In this document: positions 7,288 to 10,999 of the stretch, one piece after another | How positions within the stretch are numbered: the first letter of the stretch is position 1 | Layout of the letters: each line of letters starts with the position of its first letter | NCBI GenBank assembly: GCA_021736615.1 | Contig: JAIPFN010000196.1 | Location: 1-10,999, forward strand | DNA from: Phycisphaerae bacterium | GTDB taxonomy: Bacteria > Planctomycetota > Phycisphaerae > Sedimentisphaerales > Anaerohalosphaeraceae | Reading direction: 5' to 3' | Length of the DNA stretch: 10,999 nt | Notes under the pieces: model-generated | Seen by the model: the letters and a program-made list of their open reading frames with translations, nothing else | Told to the model about the DNA's origin: nothing | Databases searched by the model: none | Translations under genes and position numbers: made by a program

Positions 7288-7653
7288 TTGGAAGATTTGA
7301 AAATTATTGATATTACCGTCGAAGGAGACATTTCTTTTGTCTCTTTTCTTGTGCCTTCGATTTCGGCGGCTGGCGATGTTGAAGTTATGGCTGAGGCCCT
7401 CAGGGGGTTTGTTCTTGACAAACGCCCCGAAAAAGTTATTGTTGATTTCTCCGGGCTGAAGTTTTTCTCTTCGCAGGTGCTCGGGCTTCTCGTGGAAGTA
7501 TGGAAAAAGCTCAAAGAGTATGGCGGCAGTGTGGTGATTTCCGGCATCAATCCGGAGCTTGGCCGGGTTTTCAAGATAACAAATCTTGACACCCTGTTCG
7601 ATTTTTACCCGGATAACGATTCGGCGGTAGAGGCTTTAGGACGCAAAGAGTAA
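7288..7653 (+). CDS. STAS-domain protein (anti-sigma factor antagonist-like)
   Basis: This is a single STAS domain of 121 residues, the fold of SpoIIAA/RsbV-type anti-anti-sigma factors, which bind a serine kinase/anti-sigma factor and are switched by Ser phosphorylation. Residues 50-70 (VIVDFSGLKFFSSQVLGLLVE) match the core strand, loop and helix; Ser62 aligns with the phosphorylated Ser of SpoIIAA/RsbV, while the preceding Asp is Ser here. The frame is open only from 7270, so TTG at 7288 is the likely start, with a weak purine stretch (GAAAGA near 7275-7280); the next TTG at 7297 is an alternative. No partner kinase, phosphatase or sigma gene adjoins, so it may act on partners encoded elsewhere. 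It is bracketed by two copies of the TGGCTTCCAGCC hairpin. STAS proteins also occur in other signalling roles, so the regulon is unknown. Confidence 0.85.
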   Translation: MEDLKIIDITVEGDISFVSFLVPSISAAGDVEVMAEALRGFVLDKRPEKVIVDFSGLKFFSSQVLGLLVEVWKKLKEYGGSVVISGINPELGRVFKITNLDTLFDFYPDNDSAVEALGRKE

Positions 7654-7662
7654 AGCGTGCCG

Positions 7663-7687
7663 TGCTGTTGGCTTCCAGCCAACAGCA
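7663..7687 (+). repeat. TGGCTTCCAGCC-type hairpin, copy 2
   Basis: A perfect 11-bp stem, TGCTGTTGGCT (7663-7673) and AGCCAACAGCA (7677-7687), closes loop TCC. It begins 9 bases after the STAS stop codon. The same loop and core occur at 7207-7223. It lacks a T-run but could still protect the 3' end of the STAS transcript. Confidence 0.65.
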
Positions 7688-7725
7688 AATAAACTTGCTC
7701 ATAGCTTAACCATTACAATTACAGA

Positions 7726-7753
7726 GTTTGCATGGTCTGTTTTTTTATATAAT
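7726..7753 (+). promoter_or_regulatory. Possible promoter for the ACT-domain gene
   Basis: TATAAT at 7748-7753 is a perfect -10 box. GTTTGC at 7726-7731 stands 16 bases upstream as a poor -35. Transcription would begin at the edge of the heptamer element, placing that whole element in the 5' leader of the ACT-domain gene. Confidence 0.3.
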
Positions 7754-7754
7754 A

Positions 7755-7829
7755 GTTTCCGCCGAAGGCGGTTTCCTTCATTATACATTATAAAATATAC
7801 ATTATTCATTTCAAACTGGTCAGTTTGAG
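7755..7829 (-). repeat. Heptamer-hairpin intergenic element, copy 3
   Basis: Read on the - strand: CTCAAAC (7823-7829), then CCAGTTTGAA (7810-7819), forming the outer hairpin. Five heptamers follow: ATGAATA, ATGTATA, TTTTATA, ATGTATA and ATGAAGG, covering 7775-7809 exactly. The inner hairpin CCGCC-TTC-GGCGG (7759-7771) follows, and the element ends GGCGGAAAC. The outer arms are the same words as in the copy at 1589-1658, and the last heptamer again ends in GG. Here the element is reversed relative to the downstream gene and ends two bases before its ribosome binding site. Confidence 0.75.
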
Positions 7830-7846
7830 CAGAAAGGATTTTTTTG

Positions 7847-8302
7847 ATGCATGTTGAAACACAATTTTCGATTTTCTTGATTAATAAACCCGGTGTGCTT
7901 GGTAATCTGCTTGATGAACTCGGCAAGGCAAAGATAAACATTCTCGCTCTTACAGTGATGGATTCGGTAGAGCATGGCGTTTTGCGGGTTGTAGGCGGCT
8001 CCGCCGAGAAGATACGCAAGCTCCTTGCCGCCGAGAATGTTACCTTTAATGAGACTGAAGTTCTGTGTGTCAATTTGCCCAACAAGGTCGGTGCATTCGC
8101 CGACATCGCCCGCAAACTCGCAGATGCCCACATAAACGTAGCTTACGCATACTGTACCGCAGGTGCCAGAGGCGGCAGGACAACCGGAATTCTGAAAGTC
8201 GCCAGCGTAAACAAAGCCATCAAAGTACTAAAAGGAAATACTAAGACAACAAAAGAATCTGCAATGAAAATAGTAAAGCGAACCGCCTCCCGAAAAAAAT
8301 AA
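7847..8302 (+). CDS. Tandem ACT-domain protein
   Basis: This is a small cytosolic protein of 151 residues made of two ACT domains, a fold that binds amino acids and usually gives allosteric control. The first domain, about 1-65, holds NKPGVLGNLLDELGKAKINI; the second, about 68-135, holds LPNKVGAFADIARKLADAHINV. The last 20 residues are Lys/Arg-rich. There is no catalytic domain, so it is a stand-alone regulator or ligand-binding protein of the COG4747 type. The ATG at 7847 is chosen because AGAAAGGA at 7831-7838 is well spaced; a TTG directly before it is not needed. A heptamer element occupies the 5' leader, and a strong terminator follows the stop, which suggests a single-gene transcript. 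The ligand cannot be told from the sequence. Confidence 0.88.
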   Translation: MHVETQFSIFLINKPGVLGNLLDELGKAKINILALTVMDSVEHGVLRVVGGSAEKIRKLLAAENVTFNETEVLCVNLPNKVGAFADIARKLADAHINVAYAYCTAGARGGRTTGILKVASVNKAIKVLKGNTKTTKESAMKIVKRTASRKK

Positions 8303-8303
8303 A

Positions 8304-8342
8304 ACCAAAATCCCACGTTACGACCCTTCGGGTCTTTTTGGT
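8304..8342 (+). terminator. Rho-independent terminator after the ACT-domain gene
   Basis: GACCC (8322-8326), loop TTC and GGGTC (8330-8334) are followed by TTTTT (8335-8339). ACCAAAA upstream (8304-8310) can pair with the TTTTGGT at the far side, which would extend the base of the structure and make it work in both directions. Confidence 0.75.
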
Positions 8343-8528
8343 AAGATAGATAAAATTGGACAAGTAAAAACAAAGACTCCTGGTAAAAACAAAGACCCCA
8401 GGGGTATTTTAGTTATCCTCGCAAATTCCGTCGCACGCTGGACGCTGTCCGCCGCACGTGAATTAGGTATTAAAGCCGGATTTCCCCATAAAAAGAGAAG
8501 TCTTGATAGTTCAGGATGGATTTGGTAA
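8310..8528 (+). other. Open frame without start codon, possible gene remnant
   Basis: The gap between the ACT-domain and DUF362 genes contains a frame that stays open for over 70 codons and ends TAA at 8526-8528. Its last part reads LANSVARWTLSAARELG and then GIKAGFPHKKRSLDSSGWIW, which looks like a real protein tail rather than random translation. It has no ATG, GTG or TTG start and crosses the terminator. I do not recognise the family. It may be the worn end of a lost gene or a translated repeat. Confidence 0.3.
8364..8405 (+). repeat. Short direct repeat with hairpin potential
   Basis: GTAAAAACAAAGACTCC (8364-8380) and GTAAAAACAAAGACCCC (8383-8399) differ at one base of 17. In addition ACTCCTGG (8376-8383) can pair with CCAGGGGT (8398-8405) with one wobble, followed by ATTTTAG. 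This could be a second, weak terminator behind the first. Confidence 0.5.
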
Positions 8529-8570
8529 AATATTGACATCGAAAAACTTAATTATTTTTGCAAACGTTAT

Positions 8571-9812
8571 ATGGAAAATCCCAAGCAGTTGAATATGAAA
8601 AATGATGTGAATATTAACACAGAAAATGCGACTTGTTCATCACTTTTTACGCATAATGCGTCTAATCCCGCGGTTTTCTGGGCATCGGGTGATGGTCCCT
8701 ATGATAATACGCGTAAGGCCATGTCAAATATCGACCTGTCACCGGCAAAAGGCAAGCTTGTTCTGCTCAAGCCCAATGCCGGGCGAGTCGCAACTTTTGA
8801 ATCCGGCGCGACTACGCATCCGCAGGTTGTAGCCGCTGCGATCGATGCTTTCAGAGAAGCCGGTGCCGACGTTGCCGTTGGCGAAAGCCCTATTACCGGT
8901 GTCAAGGCGTTGGATGCGTTTGAAAGCTCCGGGATCGCGGAGATCGCAAGACAGCGTAATTGTCCCTTGATCGATATGGATGTTCAGCCGTTCGTGCCTA
9001 TTGAGGTTCCGGACGGTATTGCAATAAAATCGCTTAAACTCTGCAAAGAGGTCACCGAGTACGATATTGTTGTTTCGATCCCGGTTATGAAGACGCATAT
9101 GCATACCGGCATTACTCTGTCGGTTAAGAATATGAAAGGCTGCTTGTGGCGCCGTTCGAAAGTCGATCTTCACATGCTGCCGAAAATTGACGGTATTGAC
9201 GAAAAACCTCTCGACATAGCCATTGCCGACATGGCATCGGTTCTGCGTCCTCATCTTTCAATTATCGACGGTACTATCGGGATGGAGGGGCTTGGTCCCG
9301 GTGCCGGAACACCTAAACCTTTTGGCGTGGTCGTTGTCGGCGTCGATGCTTTTGCAGCCGATTCAATTGCATGCGAACTGATGGGTATATCCGCCGGTGA
9401 CATTCCGTATTTGAAGATGGCAGCCGATAGAGGGTATGGCGTAATTGATCTTGACAGGATAAGTGTATCGCCGCCAAACTGGCAAGACGTTATAAGCCCC
9501 TTTATGCTTTCGCCGAATACACTTACGCTGGAATTTCCGGGCTTTACTATTCTGGATCAGCAGTCATGCAGCGCTTGCCAGTCGACATTATTGGTGTTTC
9601 TAAGACAGCATGGACAGCAACTGCTTGACGAGCGTAAAGACGATAAAGATATAACAATCGCCATCGGCAAAGGCCATATCGAGTTGCCGGAAGGTACTTT
9701 ATGCGTTGGCAACTGCACCGCCAAACACAAAAAAAACAGACCATTCGTTCCCGGATGCCCGCCGGTATCCAGTGAGATTATGAATGAGTATTTCAGGAAT
9801 ATGAAAAAATAA
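8571..9812 (+). CDS. DUF362-domain protein with cysteine-rich C-terminus
   Basis: The 413-residue protein belongs to the DUF362 family (COG2006), often linked to iron-sulfur proteins but without a proven reaction. The core begins near residue 58 with GKLVLLKPNAG and contains TTHPQVVAAAID, VGESPITG, MKTHMHTGITLSVKNMKGCLW near 174-194, and IIDGTIGMEGLGPGAGTPKP, all typical of the family. The tail adds cysteines 333 and 336 (CSAC), 378 and 382 (CVGNC) and 396 (GCPP), a pattern able to hold an Fe-S cluster or another metal; it is not a classic two-cluster ferredoxin domain. No signal peptide is seen. The ATG at 8571 lacks a clear ribosome binding site, and another in-frame ATG at 8595 is equally weak. 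A TTGACA at 8533-8538 has no good -10 partner. The gene stands alone, so no substrate or partner is suggested. Confidence 0.88.
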   Translation: MENPKQLNMKNDVNINTENATCSSLFTHNASNPAVFWASGDGPYDNTRKAMSNIDLSPAKGKLVLLKPNAGRVATFESGATTHPQVVAAAIDAFREAGADVAVGESPITGVKALDAFESSGIAEIARQRNCPLIDMDVQPFVPIEVPDGIAIKSLKLCKEVTEYDIVVSIPVMKTHMHTGITLSVKNMKGCLWRRSKVDLHMLPKIDGIDEKPLDIAIADMASVLRPHLSIIDGTIGMEGLGPGAGTPKPFGVVVVGVDAFAADSIACELMGISAGDIPYLKMAADRGYGVIDLDRISVSPPNWQDVISPFMLSPNTLTLEFPGFTILDQQSCSACQSTLLVFLRQHGQQLLDERKDDKDITIAIGKGHIELPEGTLCVGNCTAKHKKNRPFVPGCPPVSSEIMNEYFRNMKK

Positions 9813-9892
9813 CCTGGATACGCAAGCTTAAAATGTAGTGTAATTTTTTTGCTGGCATAGGGTTATGTTTTTTTGGTAAACATTCACACAGA

Positions 9893-9931
9893 AACAGACC
9901 CACTAATAGACGCGAATAAGCACTAATAAAT
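9893..9931 (+). repeat. Intergenic repeat fragment (CACTAATA type)
   Basis: CACTAATA occurs twice, at 9901 and 9921, around GACGCGAATAAG. Strings of this type (ACTAATxGACGCGAATxxxCAC) are familiar from intergenic DNA of many bacteria. It is the first of three unrelated repeat fragments in the gap 9813-10475. The rest of the gap to 10096 is pyrimidine-rich and AT-rich. Confidence 0.45.
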
Positions 9932-10096
9932 GGCAAGTTGCACATTTGTACTACAATCTTTCAACTTCTTGTTTTTTATGCGCGTTTTTTAATAATAACT
10001 TTAGCAATTCTTTGTCTAACAACAAGTTGCATTTAAACTTCCACACCGCCAACTTCTGCCTTTTTTTTCTTTTTTTTAAAAAATCCTTCTTCTTTT

Positions 10097-10121
10097 CTTC
10101 ATGAACTTCATGGTCTTCATG
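10097..10121 (-). repeat. CTTCATG nonamer-spaced repeat (HEDHE-type)
   Basis: CTTCATG occurs three times at 10097, 10106 and 10115, a period of 9 bases. Read on the - strand it gives NHEDHEVHEEKKK, a peptide pattern known as a recurrent spurious translation of intergenic repeats. The same - strand frame runs from 10133 to 9951 (60 codons) and ends KNAHKKQEVERL; it is probably not a gene. Confidence 0.5.
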
Positions 10122-10130
10122 GTTATTAAT

Positions 10131-10163
10131 CATCCGTGTAATCGGCGTAATCCGCGGATTAAT
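10131..10163 (+). repeat. Intergenic repeat fragment (CCGTGTAATC type)
   Basis: GTGTAATC and GCGTAATC follow each other at 9-base spacing, then CGCGGATTAA. Words of this type recur in intergenic DNA of diverse bacteria. It directly abuts the CTTCATG repeat, so several repeat families have accumulated at one site. Confidence 0.45.
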
Positions 10164-10328
10164 TCTTTTTATATCTTTTCATTAGTGTCGATATGGAGGA
10201 TTTTTTTACTATCCGGATGCTCGTCTTTGATGCGTTCTGGTTGTTATCTTTTTCTATTTTATGGAAATAAAACCGCGGGCACTAGAGCATTTAAACTTTT
10301 TATGTATAGGCTTAGGCCGTCGTGAGGA

Positions 10329-10400
10329 CTTTGGCCAGCAAGGCAGAAAACGCAGGTAATGTTATTCATTGCCGAGTATTTCTAACGCCGCTGGTCAAAG
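10329..10400. other. Foldable segment downstream of the P-II gene
   Basis: CTTTGGCCAGC (10329-10339) pairs with GCTGGTCAAAG (10390-10400) over 11 positions with one G-U on the + strand. Inside, GGTAATG and CATTGCC form a 7-bp hairpin with one wobble and loop TTATT. Between the + strand DUF362 gene and the - strand P-II gene no coding frame covers it. It could be a small RNA, a shared 3' structure or a worn repeat. I match it to no known RNA family. Confidence 0.35.
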
Positions 10401-10475
10401 CCGCAACAGGCATAAGCCATACACTAAAAATTTAATTGCTCTAAGGCCCGCAGTTTATTGAAATCTGATAATTGG

Positions 10476-10817
10476 CTAGCCGATAGCGTCTTTGCCTTTT
10501 TCGCCAGTGCGAACACGGATACAGTCGGCAAGGTCGAGAACAAATATTTTGCCGTCTCCGATTTCGCCAGTGCGGGCACCGGCGATGATCGCATCGATAG
10601 TTTTGTCGAGAAAATCATCATTGACAGCGATCTCGATGCGAACCTTCTTAAGAAGATTTACATCGAACTGAACACCGCGATAACTCTCATGATACCCCTT
10701 CTGCGCACCGCAACCCAGTGAGTTAGTCACAGACATTTTACCAACGCTTGCCTCGGCGAGGGACTTCTTAACTTCGTCAAGCCGATGCGGCTGAATATAA
10801 GCAATAATAAGTTTCAT
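10476..10817 (-). CDS. glnB: P-II nitrogen regulatory protein, Tyr51 replaced by Phe
   Basis: This is a trimeric P-II signal protein that senses ATP/ADP and 2-oxoglutarate and controls ammonium uptake and assimilation. At 113 residues it aligns without gaps to E. coli GlnB. Gln39, Lys90, Arg101 and Arg103, used in ligand binding, are kept, as is [11 protein letters not shown]. In the T-loop the sequence is [10 protein letters not shown]: residue 51, the uridylylated Tyr of proteobacterial P-II, is Phe; residue 49, the Ser phosphorylated in cyanobacteria, is Val; Arg38 is Ala. Covalent control at the usual sites therefore seems lost. The ATG at 10817 is chosen over a TTG at 10823 because AAAGGA on the - strand is correctly spaced. 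It follows the amtB gene with a 110-base gap, the usual amtB-glnK arrangement, so it probably acts as the AmtB-blocking type; glnK would be an equally fair name. Confidence 0.93.
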   Translation of the reverse strand: MKLIIAYIQPHRLDEVKKSLAEASVGKMSVTNSLGCGAQKGYHESYRGVQFDVNLLKKVRIEIAVNDDFLDKTIDAIIAGARTGEIGDGKIFVLDLADCIRVRTGEKGKDAIG

Positions 10818-10841
10818 AATCAATTTCCTTTATGCTAATTA

Positions 10842-10937
10842 GTCTCGGCCAAAGGCCGAATCCATAATTCGTAATTTTTAATTCGTAATTCGTAATTACT
10901 TTTCATGGGTGTAATTGAAAATTACATCTATGAAAAG
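10842..10937 (-). repeat. Heptamer-hairpin intergenic element between amtB and glnB, copy 4
   Basis: Read on the - strand: an outer hairpin with CTTTTCAT/ATGAAAAG arms (10930-10937 and 10899-10906), an internal loop and a 7-bp TGTAATT/AATTACA stem with a 3-base loop. Five heptamers follow at 10862-10896: ATTACGA twice, ATTAAAA, ATTACGA and ATTATGG. Then comes the hairpin TCGGCC-TTT-GGCCGA (10845-10859) and GAGAC. The stop codon of amtB is inside the outer hairpin. GGATTCGGCC and GGCCGAGAC are identical to the copy at 1589-1658, which has the same orientation relative to transcription. Confidence 0.8.
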
Positions 10938-10999
10938 ATCTGGAATCCGCCATAAGACTCCATACCATGCTCGCAAATATCCAGACCCCGCAGTTCTTC
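10928..10999 (-). CDS. amtB: AmtB-type ammonium transporter, C-terminal end only
   Basis: Only the last 23 codons lie in the window; the gene enters from beyond 10999 and stops with TAG at 10930-10928. The residues EELRGLDICEHGMESYGGF followed by QIFS match the conserved cytoplasmic tail of Amt/MEP ammonium channels, where GLD-x-x-x-HG-x-x-x-Y is the hallmark of the part that couples the subunits and meets GlnK. The P-II gene directly downstream on the same strand supports this. The transport domain is not visible. Confidence 0.85.
   Translation of the reverse strand, partial: EELRGLDICEHGMESYGGFQIFS

Noticed and set aside
8533..8561. TTGACA upstream of the DUF362 gene as a promoter
   Set aside because: The -35 word is perfect, but no acceptable -10 box lies 15-19 bases downstream.
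9901..9928. CRISPR-like direct repeats in the gap after the DUF362 gene
   Set aside because: Only two 8-base copies occur, with no regular long repeats or spacers and no cas genes in the window.
9951..10133. 60-codon - strand frame starting with NHEDHEVHEE residues
   Set aside because: The start is made of the CTTCATG repeat and the rest is Lys/Leu-rich low-complexity sequence; it is more likely translated repeat DNA than a gene.

Overview
The window looks like a chromosomal stretch from a bacterium, most probably a member of the Planctomycetota (Phycisphaerae-like). This is inference. It rests on the gene mix, moderate GC, loose gene packing, and intergenic AT-rich repeats whose translations read like [10 protein letters not shown] or EITNYELRI, a pattern familiar from such genomes. 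No rRNA, tRNA, CRISPR array, transposase or phage gene is visible.

Layout. (1) 2-2810: the 3' two thirds of a UvrD/PcrA-type helicase gene, an inositol-monophosphatase-family gene and a small unrecognised gene, all on +. (2) 3098-4774: a Na/phosphate cotransporter with a C-terminal PhoU-like domain, closed by a perfect 14-bp hairpin. (3) 5123-6271: a secreted helical protein of unknown function behind a good sigma70-like promoter. (4) 6292-7182: a broken region, where a fragment of a peptide-binding protein gene runs in frame into the C-terminal half of an OppF/DppF-type ATPase gene. (5) 7288-8302: a STAS-domain protein and a double-ACT-domain protein, ending in a strong terminator. (6) 8571-9812: a DUF362 protein with a cysteine-rich tail. 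(7) 9813-10475: a gene-poor stretch holding fragments of several intergenic repeat families and a foldable segment. (8) 10476-10999, on -: the end of an AmtB-type ammonium transporter gene followed by a P-II (GlnB/GlnK) gene.

How the genes relate. Only the amtB-glnB pair is a clear functional unit (ammonium uptake and nitrogen sensing). The helicase and phosphatase genes are adjacent and may be cotranscribed. The rest look like independent single-gene units.

The most unusual feature is a recurring intergenic element. It consists of an outer hairpin, then AT-rich tandem heptamers (ATTACGA or variants), a last heptamer ending in GG, and a GC-rich hairpin. Three copies are clear (1589-1658; 7755-7829 on -; 10842-10937 on -), one is probable (2811-2854) and one is loose (6286-6372). 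Two copies share the outer arms CTCAAAC and CCAGTTTGAA, and two share GGATTCGGCC and GGCCGAGAC around the GC hairpin. All lie between a stop codon and the next gene. A second hairpin family with core TGGCTTCCAGCC brackets the STAS gene.
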